Assembly (NCBI GenBank): GCA_041164825.1
Contig: JBEAOO010000104.1
Location: 1-46,559 of the forward strand
DNA length: 46,559 nucleotides
Direction of reading: 5' to 3'
From: JBEAOO01 sp041164825
GTDB lineage: Bacteria; Pseudomonadota; Gammaproteobacteria; Burkholderiales; Burkholderiaceae_C
Shown: positions 24,827 to 33,415 of the stretch, piece by piece
Numbering within the stretch: position 1 is the first letter of the stretch
Layout of the letters: each line of letters starts with the position of its first letter
Notes under the pieces: model-generated
Told to the model about the DNA's origin: nothing
What the model saw: the letters and a program-made list of their open reading frames with translations, nothing else
Databases searched by the model: none
Position numbers and translations under genes: made by a program

Positions 24827-27664
24827 ATGACGCCAGAGGCCAAAGCCCGGCAGACGATCGACACGCTGCTGGCCTTGGCGGGCTGGCAGGTGTGCGATCT
24901 CTCGCAGGCCAACATCCACGCCCGCACCGGCGTGGCCATCCGCGAGTTTCCGCTGCACAGCGGTCACGGCGTGGCCGACTACCTGCTGTACGTCAACGGC
25001 AAAGCCTGCGGCGTGATCGAAGCCAAAAAAGCGGGCGCCACGCTGAGTGGCGTTGAGCTGCAAAGCGCCCGCTACGCCCAGGGCCTGCCTGCCGCCCTGC
25101 CCGCTTGGCGCCGGCCACTGCCCTTTGTGTTCGAGTCCACGGGCATCGAAACCCGCTTCACCAACGGGCTCGACCCGCAGCCCCGCGCGCGACCCCTGTT
25201 TGCGTTCTTCCGGCCCGAGTTGCTGGCGCAATGGCTCGCCTACCTGCCGCCCGCCGGCGATGGCCTCACTGCGCAGGAAACGCCCGGCACCTTTCTCGCC
25301 CGGCTGCAACACAACATGCCACCGCTCGTCACCGAGTGGGGCCAAGGCGGTGCCATCCACAAGCTCTGGCCGGCGCAAATCACCGCCATCCACAACCTGG
25401 AAAAGAGCCTCGCGGCCAACAAGCCCCGTGCGCTCATCCAGATGGCCACTGGCAGTGGCAAAACCTTCACCAGCATCAGCTTCATCTACCGGCTCATCAA
25501 GTTTGCGGGTGCGCGGCGGGTGCTGTTTTTGGTGGACCGCGGCAACCTCGCACGACAAACCAAAAAGGAGTTCGACGCCTACGCCAGCCCGCACAACGCC
25601 TACAAGTTTGGCGAGGAGTTCATCGTCCAGCACCTGCAAGGCCGGCAGATCGACACCAGCGCCCGCGTGGTGATCTGCACCATCCAGCGCATGTTCAGCC
25701 TGCTCAAAGGCAAGGACCTGCCCGACGAGGCCGACGAAGAAAGCACCGAGGGCGCCGAGGCCCTGTTCAAAGACCCCGAGCCCATCGGCTACAACCCGGC
25801 CGTGCCCATCGAGAGCTTCGACATCGTCGTCACCGACGAAGCCCACCGCAGCATCTACAACCTCTGGCGCCAGGTGCTGGAGTACTTTGACGCCCACCTC
25901 GTGGGCCTCACCGCCACGCCCAACAAACAAACCTTCGGCTTCTTCAACCAAAACCTGGTGATGGAATACGGCCACGCCCAGGCCGTGGCCGATGGGGTCA
26001 ACGTCAATTACGACGTCTATCGCATCAACACCGAAGTCACCGAGGCCGGCGCCAAGGTCGACAAAGGCTATTGGCTCGAAACCCAGGACAAAGCCACCCG
26101 CCGCAAAACCGCCTGGCAGCTCGACGAGGACTTTGAATACGACCCCGCCGAGCTCGACCGCGCCGTGCAAACACCTGATCAGATCCGCACCGTCGTGCGC
26201 ACCCTGCGCGACCACTGGAACGTGGACCTCTTTCCGCACCGGCAGGAGCTGCCCAAGACCCTGGTCTTTGCCAAAGACGACAACCACGCCGAAAAAATCG
26301 TCGAGATCCTGCGCGAGGAATTTGGCCGCGGCAATGCGTTCGCCCAAAAGATCACCTACCGCAGCGCGCAGGGCGGGGGCAGCAGCCCCGAGCAACTGAT
26401 CAAAGACTTCCGCACCGCCTACTACCCGCGCGTGGCTGTGACGGTCGACATGATTGCCACCGGCACCGACATCAAGCCGGTCGAAATCGTGATGTTCATG
26501 CGCTCGGTCAAGAGCCGCAGCTTCTTTGAGCAAATGAAGGGCCGTGGCGTGCGCGTGTGCGACCCCACCGACCTGATGGCGGTGAACCCCGGCGAGCAGC
26601 TGAAGAAGGACCACTTCGTCATCGTCGACTGCGTGGGCGTGTGCGAGCGCGACAAAACCGACAGCCGCCCCCTCGACCAGAAAAAGAGCGTGCCGCTCGA
26701 CAAACTGCTGCAAGCCGTGGCCCTGGGCAATGTGGAGGACGAGGTGCTGAGCAGCGTGGCGGCCCGCCTCAGCCGGCTGGGCCAAGACCTGAGTGCGGCC
26801 GACCACGCCAAGGTGCTGGCCGCCAGCGGTGGCCGCAGCCTGCAAGACCTGGCCCGCGGCATCGTCAACGCGCTGCACGCACAAGCCAACGACGACGACG
26901 CTCAGTCGCCTGCGCAACTCGAAGCCAGGCTGCGCCAAGCCGCCCTGCCCTTCAGCAGCCCCGAGCTGCGCCAGCTCATCGTGAGCCTGCGGCAGAAGGC
27001 CGACCTGGTGATCGATACCGTGACCCAAGACACCCTGCTGCACGCCGGCTTTGCGCCGGGCAGCGAGCGCGCGCAGGCGCTGGTGCAGAGCTTTGAGGCC
27101 TTCATTGCCCAGCACAAAGACGAGCTCACCGCGCTGCAAATCATCTACAACCGCCCGGTGCGCGCGCCGCTCACCTTTGACAGTGTGAAAGCCCTGGCCG
27201 ACGCCCTGCACAGCCCACCTCACCTCATTGACGAGAGCGCCCTGTGGCAGGCCTACGCTGCCCTGCAACAAGGCAAGGTCAAGGGCAGCAGCCAAAAGCG
27301 CCTGCTCACCGACATCGTCAGCCTCGTGCGCTTTGCCATGCAGCAAGACAACGAACTCGTGCCCTACCCCGAGCGCGTGCAGGCCAACTTCAAGGCCTGG
27401 CTGGCGCAACAGTCTTCACTCCCTCCCCCTCTGGGAGGGGGCAAGGGTGACGGCTCCCCGCTACCGCATTCCCCCTTCACCCCCGAACAACTCCACTGGC
27501 TTGAAATGATCCGTGACCACATCGCCGCCAACCTCGGCATCGAGATTGACGACTTCAGCTACGCCCCTTTTGAGCAAGAAGGCGGGCTGGGCAAGGTGCA
27601 CCAGCTGTTTGGTGCGGAGTTGCCAGTGGTGATTGAGGCGCTGAACCGGGAGTTGGCGGCTTGA
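24827..27664 (+). CDS. hsdR: Type I restriction enzyme, R subunit
   Basis: A 945-residue motor-nuclease subunit of a type I restriction-modification complex. The N-terminal endonuclease domain carries the PD-(D/E)xK residues D51, E65 and K67 (GVADYLL, then GVIEAKK). The SF2 helicase motor has Walker A ATGSGKT (207-213), the DEAH box (337-340) and TATP (362-365), followed by the C-terminal EcoEI_R_C-type region. Residues about 864-877 are encoded by a REP-like element and form a glycine/proline linker between NFKAWLAQQ and FTPEQLHWLEMIRD. The start is the ATG at 24827. The gene overlaps hsdS by four bases. Confidence 0.95.
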   Translation: MTPEAKARQTIDTLLALAGWQVCDLSQANIHARTGVAIREFPLHSGHGVADYLLYVNGKACGVIEAKKAGATLSGVELQSARYAQGLPAALPAWRRPLPFVFESTGIETRFTNGLDPQPRARPLFAFFRPELLAQWLAYLPPAGDGLTAQETPGTFLARLQHNMPPLVTEWGQGGAIHKLWPAQITAIHNLEKSLAANKPRALIQMATGSGKTFTSISFIYRLIKFAGARRVLFLVDRGNLARQTKKEFDAYASPHNAYKFGEEFIVQHLQGRQIDTSARVVICTIQRMFSLLKGKDLPDEADEESTEGAEALFKDPEPIGYNPAVPIESFDIVVTDEAHRSIYNLWRQVLEYFDAHLVGLTATPNKQTFGFFNQNLVMEYGHAQAVADGVNVNYDVYRINTEVTEAGAKVDKGYWLETQDKATRRKTAWQLDEDFEYDPAELDRAVQTPDQIRTVVRTLRDHWNVDLFPHRQELPKTLVFAKDDNHAEKIVEILREEFGRGNAFAQKITYRSAQGGGSSPEQLIKDFRTAYYPRVAVTVDMIATGTDIKPVEIVMFMRSVKSRSFFEQMKGRGVRVCDPTDLMAVNPGEQLKKDHFVIVDCVGVCERDKTDSRPLDQKKSVPLDKLLQAVALGNVEDEVLSSVAARLSRLGQDLSAADHAKVLAASGGRSLQDLARGIVNALHAQANDDDAQSPAQLEARLRQAALPFSSPELRQLIVSLRQKADLVIDTVTQDTLLHAGFAPGSERAQALVQSFEAFIAQHKDELTALQIIYNRPVRAPLTFDSVKALADALHSPPHLIDESALWQAYAALQQGKVKGSSQKRLLTDIVSLVRFAMQQDNELVPYPERVQANFKAWLAQQSSLPPPLGGGKGDGSPLPHSPFTPEQLHWLEMIRDHIAANLGIEIDDFSYAPFEQEGGLGKVHQLFGAELPVVIEALNRELAA
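27421..27456 (+). repeat. REP-like element inside hsdR
   Basis: A unit starting CCCTCCCCCTCTGGGAGGGG and continuing GCAAGGGTGACGGCT matches one half of the intergenic REP pair between ligJ and ligK (CCCTCCCCCGCTGGGGGAGG, then GCAGGGGTGGGGGGCT on the opposite strand). It lies in frame in the hsdR coding sequence and adds about a dozen residues. Confidence 0.75.
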
Positions 27665-29043
27665 CTCACTCTCAACTTCTTCGACTGGACGAAGTCTGCG
27701 ACAAGATCACCGACGGAACCCATCACTCACCAGCCAATGGCCCGGATGGTGAGTTCAAGTACATCACGGCGAAAAACATCAAGCCTTGGGGGCTCGATCT
27801 CGAAGACGTCACGTATGTAGATGAGAAGACCCATCGAGAGATCTATTCGCGCTGTGACGTCAAGAAGAACGACATTCTTTATGTGAAGGACGGGGCAACA
27901 ACCGGGCGCGTTGCGGTCAACAACCTCGACGAAGAGTTCTCACTTCTTTCCAGTGTCGGCGTGTTGCGCCCAGGGAAAGATGTTCGCGCGAAGTACCTTC
28001 TGTATGCCTTGCAGTCACCCTCAATCCGGGATGAGATGCTGTCGAGGGTTTCCGGCGTGGCGATAACCCGCCTCACACTTAAAAAGCTCAAGGAAACACA
28101 GGTCCCCTTGGCGCCGCTTGAACGGCAAGATGAAATCGTCGCCGAAATCGAGAAGCAGTTCTCCCGCCTCGACGAAGGCGTCGCCAACCTCCAGCGCATC
28201 AAGGCCAACCTCAAACGCTACAAAGCCGCCGTCCTCAAAGCCGCCGTCGAAGGCCGCCTTGTAGAAACCGAAGCCAGCCTCGCACGCAGCGAAGGCCGCA
28301 GTATCGAATCCGGCGACCAGTTGCTGAAACGCATCCTTGAAGCGCGGCGCAGCCAATCGTCACGGCGGGGCAAATACAAGGAGCCACTCGCTCACAATTC
28401 ATCGGACCTGCCATTGGTACCTGAAGGATGGGCCTGGTGCTCGGTGGATGCGGTTTGCGCTGAAACGCTGCTCGGACTGGACAGAGGGCGCGACCAGCAA
28501 AGCGCAGAGCCGGTCGGAGCGGCGTACATCAAGATGAACAATGTCACCATGGATGGGGACGTCCTGACGGATGAGTTGGTGTACGTGGATGCCTCCGAGG
28601 AGGAGCGTGCGCGCTTTCACCTTGCGAGCGGCGATCTGCTGTTCAACACGCGAAACAGTGTGGAGCTTGTCGGCAAGGTCGGGATCGTTCGGGCGATTCC
28701 TGCCGGGTCAGTGTTCAACAACAACCTCATGCGTATGAGAACGCCTGAGGGTGTCTCGTCCGTCTTCTTGGGCTACCAGATGTGCTCACCGGGCTTCCGT
28801 CAGCGGATGGAAGAGATCAAGAAGGCCACGACCAGCGTTGCAGCGGTGTACCAGAAGGACATGTTGCCACTGGCCGTCGCATTGCCCCCGATTGCCGAGC
28901 AGCATCGAATCGTCGCTGAGGTTGATAGGCGACTCTCCATCCTGGGCGCTGTCGAGGCCGAAGTGGATGCGAACCTCAAGCGCGCTGTGAGCTTGCGTGA
29001 AGCCATATTAGCCAAAGCATTTGCGCCGAACCAATCGGTTTAG
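27661..29043 (+). CDS. hsdS: Type I restriction-modification specificity subunit
   Basis: A 460-residue DNA-recognition subunit that sets the target sequence for both cutting and methylation. It has two target-recognition domains (about 1-150 and 235-400), each followed by a helical spacer with the typical PLAPLERQDEIVAEIEKQFSRLDEGV and PPIAEQHRIVAEVDRRLSIL segments. The start is a TTG overlapping the hsdR stop (TTGA), with GGGAG eight bases upstream. The recognition domains are visibly less GC-rich than hsdR, which is common because hsdS domains are exchanged between strains. Confidence 0.93.
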   Translation: MTHSQLLRLDEVCDKITDGTHHSPANGPDGEFKYITAKNIKPWGLDLEDVTYVDEKTHREIYSRCDVKKNDILYVKDGATTGRVAVNNLDEEFSLLSSVGVLRPGKDVRAKYLLYALQSPSIRDEMLSRVSGVAITRLTLKKLKETQVPLAPLERQDEIVAEIEKQFSRLDEGVANLQRIKANLKRYKAAVLKAAVEGRLVETEASLARSEGRSIESGDQLLKRILEARRSQSSRRGKYKEPLAHNSSDLPLVPEGWAWCSVDAVCAETLLGLDRGRDQQSAEPVGAAYIKMNNVTMDGDVLTDELVYVDASEEERARFHLASGDLLFNTRNSVELVGKVGIVRAIPAGSVFNNNLMRMRTPEGVSSVFLGYQMCSPGFRQRMEEIKKATTSVAAVYQKDMLPLAVALPPIAEQHRIVAEVDRRLSILGAVEAEVDANLKRAVSLREAILAKAFAPNQSV

Positions 29044-29070
29044 CAAGCACCATTTTCAGGAAAGCACCGC

Positions 29071-30477
29071 ATGAAATTCCGGCTCGAAGAAATCGAGGTT
29101 CCTGAGGACGAACCGTTCAAGCACGATGCTCTCAAACGGCAACCGGTTGTCGAGTTCGTGCGGGACTTGATCAAGCAGCTCGAGGGTCCGTTCGTGTTGG
29201 CGCTGGATTCCCCGTGGGGAACGGGCAAGACCACCGTCGTGCGGATGCTCCGTGCTTCCCTAAAACGTGAAGGCATGGCGAGTGTCTATTTCAACGCCTG
29301 GAAAGAGGACTACGTCAGCGACCCCTTGATCCCCATGGTCGCCGCGCTTGACGAACTCAAGGTGGCTGACCCCGAAGTCGGGAAACGATTCGGTGAGCGC
29401 ATGGCCACCGTCAAAAACGTAGCCTCCAAGGTCGCAAAACGTGGGCTCGTGGCTGCCGTGAAGTTGGCAACGATGAACGCCGTTGATTTGGACCAGGTCA
29501 CCGAGGACGTGCTCTCGGCTGCAACGGGCGAGGTGGCCGACGACGTGATCGAGTCGTTCAAACAAGAGAAAGCATCGCTTGAGCGCTTTCGGGATGCGCT
29601 TGAGGACGCAGTGAAAGCTGTTCAGCCGGAGACTACGTCGAAGCCGTTGGTGTTTTTCATCGACGAACTGGACCGCTGCCGCCCCACTTTCGCCATTGAG
29701 TTGCTGGAGAGAGTCAAGCACCTGTTCGACGTGAAGAACATGGTGTTCGTGCTTTCGATCGACAAGCGGCAACTTGAGGCCATCACTGCTGCGGTTTACG
29801 GCGACCGCATTGATGCACCGGAGTACCTGCGACGCTTCATCGATCTGGAGTACACGCTTCCAGTTGCGCATACCAAACAGTTCACGCGAGTCCTCATCGA
29901 GCGGCATGGATTCAAGAGCTTCTTCGATGCGCGCAAGCGATATTCAGAACTGGCGTATGACCTCGACAACTTCGTCGAAGCATTCGCTCAATTGTCCGGT
30001 GCGTTCGGCATGTCCATTCGGGCGAGGGAGCGCTGCCTCACGCGCTTGGCCGTGGTGCTAACTCAGACACCAGAGAATCACTACCTAGACCCATTTATCG
30101 CTTGTTTCCTGATCGTGATCCGAACAATGCATCCGGATCTCTATTCGCGACTGATCTCGGGCTCACTCGCGCCCAGGCAACTCCTGTCGGTTGTCAATGA
30201 GATTCCCCAAGCGCGCGAGTTTGCCAGTTCGCGGTTGTCCACAATCGTTGAGGCTTACCTGATCATGGGTGACGTTGATAGCGACAGGGGGGCCAAAGTT
30301 GAAAGAGCACTCCGGGATTTGTCGGAAGCACAGGGCACATCTGTCGAGGGAGCTCGCGCGCGCGAGTTGGTGGATATGTTGGGCCACGTTCGTGGGAGCA
30401 GAACTTATCGCGATTTCTCAATCAGTCAGGTCGCAGATAAGGTCGATTTGGCTTCAAGAGTTGGAGATTATCGGTGA
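29071..30477 (+). CDS. KAP-family P-loop NTPase
   Basis: A 468-residue STAND-related NTPase. Walker A is ALDSPWGTGKTT (GTGKT at 50-54) and Walker B is VFFIDELDRCRP (194-205), the KAP signature. A conserved FNAWKED follows Walker A. I see no clear transmembrane insertion, unlike many KAP proteins, so it is probably soluble or peripherally bound. KAP NTPases often occur in antiphage islands and near mobile elements, but its effector is unknown. It is 27 bases after hsdS, and its stop overlaps the start of a truncated GIY-YIG copy (GTGA). Base composition is lower in GC than the chromosome around it. Confidence 0.88.
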   Translation: MKFRLEEIEVPEDEPFKHDALKRQPVVEFVRDLIKQLEGPFVLALDSPWGTGKTTVVRMLRASLKREGMASVYFNAWKEDYVSDPLIPMVAALDELKVADPEVGKRFGERMATVKNVASKVAKRGLVAAVKLATMNAVDLDQVTEDVLSAATGEVADDVIESFKQEKASLERFRDALEDAVKAVQPETTSKPLVFFIDELDRCRPTFAIELLERVKHLFDVKNMVFVLSIDKRQLEAITAAVYGDRIDAPEYLRRFIDLEYTLPVAHTKQFTRVLIERHGFKSFFDARKRYSELAYDLDNFVEAFAQLSGAFGMSIRARERCLTRLAVVLTQTPENHYLDPFIACFLIVIRTMHPDLYSRLISGSLAPRQLLSVVNEIPQAREFASSRLSTIVEAYLIMGDVDSDRGAKVERALRDLSEAQGTSVEGARARELVDMLGHVRGSRTYRDFSISQVADKVDLASRVGDYR

Positions 30478-30650
30478 GCTCACCCTTCCCCCTCCGCATC
30501 TTCGTCGCCGACGGCGCCCCCGACGGCCTACGCATCGTCGAACGTTTCAACGCCCGCGCCCGCGCCCGCGCCGTGGTGTTCCAGCGGGCCTTGCTGCCGC
30601 AGGTGAAGGCGCGGCCCGAGTTGCAGCAGAACGGCCTGTTCCTTTGGTGA
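30474..30650 (+). pseudogene. Truncated 5' copy of the GIY-YIG/DUF4357 gene
   Basis: A 58-codon remnant beginning with GTG (overlapping the KAP stop) and ending in TGA at 30648-30650. Its product SSPFPLRIFVADGAPDGLRI, then VERFNARARA, matches residues 5 onward of the full-length gene at 32537, and the DNA shares a run of more than 30 identical bases. A GC-rich hexamer has expanded within it. The match stops just before the GIY-YIG core, so the fragment has no nuclease motif and is unlikely to be functional. Confidence 0.85.
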
Positions 30651-30656
30651 GTCACC

Positions 30657-32540
30657 ATGCGCCAACTTGACCTGTTCTCCTCCCTGCAGTCCAACACCGA
30701 GGGCATCGACACCGAGTTCAAGTCGGCGCGGGGTGGGTTGCCGGGCAGTTTCTGGGAGTCGTATTCCGCGTTCGCCAACACGCAGGGCGGCACCATCGTG
30801 CTGGGCGTGGCCGAGAAGCGAGGCGAGTTGGTGTGGGAGGGCGTACCCGATGCCGCGCAGTTGCGCACGGTGCTCTGGAACCAGTTGAACGACCGCAACA
30901 AGGTCAGTGCCAACCTCTTGCGCGACGACGATGTGCGAACGGTGGACGACGAGGGGCGCCAATTTGTGGTGGTGAGCGTGCCGCGTGCTTCTCGGCTACA
31001 GCGCCCGGTGTTCGTTGGGCCGAACCCCATGAATGGCACTTACCGCCGGGCGGACGAAGGCGACTACCGATGTTCGGACGACGAGGTGCGCCGCATGCTG
31101 GCCGACCAGTCGGACACGCCGGCCGATTCGCAGGTGGTGGAACACTTCGGCCCGGCCGACTTTGACCCGGAGACGGTCAAGCAATACCGCAACCGCTTTG
31201 CATCGCGTGCGCCGGACCACCCTTGGCTGTTGCTGGACGATGCGCAACTGCTGACCAAGCTGAGCGCTTTGCGCCGCGACCGCGCCTCGGGGCTGGAGGG
31301 TGCCACGGTGGCGGGCCTGCTGATGTTCGGCCGGTTCGAGGCTTTGCGTGATGCCTTGCCGGGTTTTCATGTGGACTATCGCGAGCGTTTGTCTGACGAC
31401 CCGGCCGTGCGATGGACCGACCGCGTGGTGCCCGATGGCACCTGGGAAAACAACCTGTTCCAGTTCTACGTGCGGGTGATGCAGCGCCTGTCGGGCGACT
31501 TGAAGATGCCTTTTCAGCTGGACCGCGAGCTGTACCGCAAGGACGATTCCGCCGTGCACGAGGCCTTGCGGGAAGCGGTGGTCAATGCCCTGGTACACGC
31601 GGACCACCGTGGCCAGGGTGGGGTGGTGATCGAGCGGTATCTGGACCGCATCGAGTTGTCCAACCCGGGCTCGCTGTTGGTGTCGCGGGTGCAGTTGTTG
31701 CAGGGTGGGGTGAGCGAGTGCCGCAACAAGAGCCTGCAGCTGATGTTCCAGCTCATGGGCGGTGGCGACAAAGCGGGCTCGGGCATGGACAAGATCCGCG
31801 CGGGGTGGCGGTCGCAGCATTGGCGCTCGCCCCGGCTGGAAGAATCGTTGCAGCCGGACCGCGTGAAGCTGGTGCTGCCCATGGTCAGCCTCATTCCGGA
31901 CGAAGTGGAAAAGGAGCTTCGCCTGCGCTTTGGCGACCGATTTGCCCAGCTGGACAAGACGGCGGTGCAGGCGGTGGTGACGGCACAGGTGGAGGGCAGC
32001 GTGACCAATGGCCGCATGCAGGAAATCACCGGGGAGCACTCGAAAGACATCACCGGCGTGCTGCAAGGGCTGGTACGCGATGGCCTGCTGACGCAGCAGA
32101 ACCAGCGCCGTTGGGCCAGCTACCGGGTGGCGGAGGACTCCCCCCAATGCGGCAGTGACGCCCCGCCAATGGCGAGCGACTCCCCCCAAGACTCCCCCCA
32201 ATGGGTCCAGGACTCCCCCCACTTGCAGTCGAACTCCCCCCAATCGGATCGCCTGGCTGGACTGTTGCCCGAGGTTCAAGCGCTGTTGCCGCTGGCCGCC
32301 CCTGCCCGCAAGAACAAGAGGCTGCCGGTGGATCAACTCAAAGGCATCGTCTTGAAGCTCTGTGTGGGTCGCTGGCTGGCCGCCTCTGAAATGGCGGCAT
32401 TGGTGGATCGCGATGCGGAGAAGTTGCAGTCCCGCTTTCTTACTGCGATGGTGAGAGAGGGCTTGTTGGAGTTGCGCCACCCGGAAGTTCGAAACCGACC
32501 CGATCAGGCGTATCGCACGGTCGCCAATGCCCCTCAATGA
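30657..32540 (+). CDS. AlbA_2/Schlafen-domain ATP-binding protein
   Basis: A 627-residue protein of the ATP-binding 'Schlafen/AlbA_2' family. Residues about 16-135 form the AlbA_2 domain (ETEFK-type DTEFKSARGG, then SAFANTQGGTIVLGV). Residues about 297-380 form the GHKL-like ATP-binding domain (HEALREAVVNALVHADHRGQ, then ELSNPGSL and GSGMDKI). A winged-helix region follows (about 430-490), then a low-complexity linker of DSPQ repeats (493-531) and a second winged-helix-like domain to the end. Family members are annotated as transcriptional regulators or helicase-like proteins and occur in defence islands; the activity is not established. It begins seven bases after the truncated GIY-YIG copy and its stop overlaps the next start by ATGA. 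Confidence 0.87.
   Translation: MRQLDLFSSLQSNTEGIDTEFKSARGGLPGSFWESYSAFANTQGGTIVLGVAEKRGELVWEGVPDAAQLRTVLWNQLNDRNKVSANLLRDDDVRTVDDEGRQFVVVSVPRASRLQRPVFVGPNPMNGTYRRADEGDYRCSDDEVRRMLADQSDTPADSQVVEHFGPADFDPETVKQYRNRFASRAPDHPWLLLDDAQLLTKLSALRRDRASGLEGATVAGLLMFGRFEALRDALPGFHVDYRERLSDDPAVRWTDRVVPDGTWENNLFQFYVRVMQRLSGDLKMPFQLDRELYRKDDSAVHEALREAVVNALVHADHRGQGGVVIERYLDRIELSNPGSLLVSRVQLLQGGVSECRNKSLQLMFQLMGGGDKAGSGMDKIRAGWRSQHWRSPRLEESLQPDRVKLVLPMVSLIPDEVEKELRLRFGDRFAQLDKTAVQAVVTAQVEGSVTNGRMQEITGEHSKDITGVLQGLVRDGLLTQQNQRRWASYRVAEDSPQCGSDAPPMASDSPQDSPQWVQDSPHLQSNSPQSDRLAGLLPEVQALLPLAAPARKNKRLPVDQLKGIVLKLCVGRWLAASEMAALVDRDAEKLQSRFLTAMVREGLLELRHPEVRNRPDQAYRTVANAPQ
32137..32242 (+). repeat. Five copies of ACTCCCCCCA in the AlbA gene
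   Basis: The decamer occurs at 32137, 32179, 32191, 32212 and 32233. It encodes the repeated D/N-SPQ/H units of the linker between the two C-terminal winged-helix segments. Each copy has a C6 tract. Confidence 0.9.
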
Positions 32541-33415
32541 ACAGCATGAGCACCCCTTTCTCCCTCCGCATCTTCGTCGCCGACGGCGACCCCGACGGTC
32601 TGCGCATCGTCGAGCGTTTCAACGCCAGCGCACGGGCGGTGGTGTTCCCGCGGGCCTTGTTGCCGCAGGTGAAGGCGCGGCCCGAGTTGCAGCAGACTGG
32701 GGTGTACCTGCTGCTCGGCCCGCGGCCTGATGGCGAAGCCGGCGACATGCTCTACGTGGGCGAAGGAGACCCCATACGCCCGCGGCTTGAGAGCCACTAT
32801 GCGCAAAAGGACTTCTGGACCCGCGCCATCGGCTTTGTGGCCGTGGGCGGGCTGCTGAACAAGGCGCATGTCCAGTTTTTGGAAGCGCGGTTGATCGCCC
32901 TGGCTCGCGCGGCCAAGCGCGTGCCGCTGGACAACGCCAACCAGCCCGCCGAGCCCAGCTTGAGCGAGGCCGACCGGGCCGACATGGAGGTCTTTTTGGC
33001 CCACATGCTGGGCATGTTGCCGGTGCTGGGGGTACATGCGTTTGAACAAGCGCCTGCTGTGGCCGCCAAGGCCAGCCCGCAGCTGAGCTGCAAGGGCAAG
33101 GAGGGGGTGCTGGCCAGCGGTTACGAGGCGAGCCAGGGCTTTGTGGTGAAGGCCGGTTCGCAGGCCGTGATCGACGCTGCGCCGTCGCTGCAACAGCATG
33201 TGCGTGGCGTGTTTGACATGCGGCACGAGTTGATTGGCAATGGTGTGTTGGCGCTGGCCGATGGGCTCTACCGCTTTTCGCAAGACTACAGCTTCAGCTC
33301 GCCCAGCATGGCGGCTGCCGTGGTGCTGGGGCGCAGCGCCAACGGCCGCGTGGAGTGGAAAGATGCGCAGGGGCGGACGCTGAAGGCGTTGCAGGAGGCG
33401 GAGGCCAACACATGA
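32537..33415 (+). CDS. GIY-YIG nuclease-like protein with C-terminal DUF4357
   Basis: A 292-residue protein. Residues about 50-130 resemble a GIY-YIG domain (TGVYLLLGP in place of GIY, then DMLYVGEGDPIRPRL in place of YIG with the conserved arginine). Residues about 225-290 form a DUF4357 domain (FSSPSMAAAVVLGRSANGRVEWKDAQGRTLK). The C-terminal domain is common at the end of restriction-linked proteins. Nuclease activity is inferred from the fold and needs testing because the first motif is divergent. The start overlaps the AlbA stop (ATGA), and its own stop overlaps the HipA-like start (ATGA). A truncated paralogue lies at 30474-30650. Confidence 0.85.
   Translation: MNSMSTPFSLRIFVADGDPDGLRIVERFNASARAVVFPRALLPQVKARPELQQTGVYLLLGPRPDGEAGDMLYVGEGDPIRPRLESHYAQKDFWTRAIGFVAVGGLLNKAHVQFLEARLIALARAAKRVPLDNANQPAEPSLSEADRADMEVFLAHMLGMLPVLGVHAFEQAPAVAAKASPQLSCKGKEGVLASGYEASQGFVVKAGSQAVIDAAPSLQQHVRGVFDMRHELIGNGVLALADGLYRFSQDYSFSSPSMAAAVVLGRSANGRVEWKDAQGRTLKALQEAEANT

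Noticed and set aside
24713..27409. 898-codon minus-strand ORF antisense to hsdR
   Set aside because: Long but fully inside hsdR, which carries all the expected motifs. The antisense frame is open because of GC-rich third positions.
32137..32242. Short CRISPR-like array
   Set aside because: The repeat units are only ten bases, spacing is irregular and they encode a protein linker in frame. No cas genes are present.
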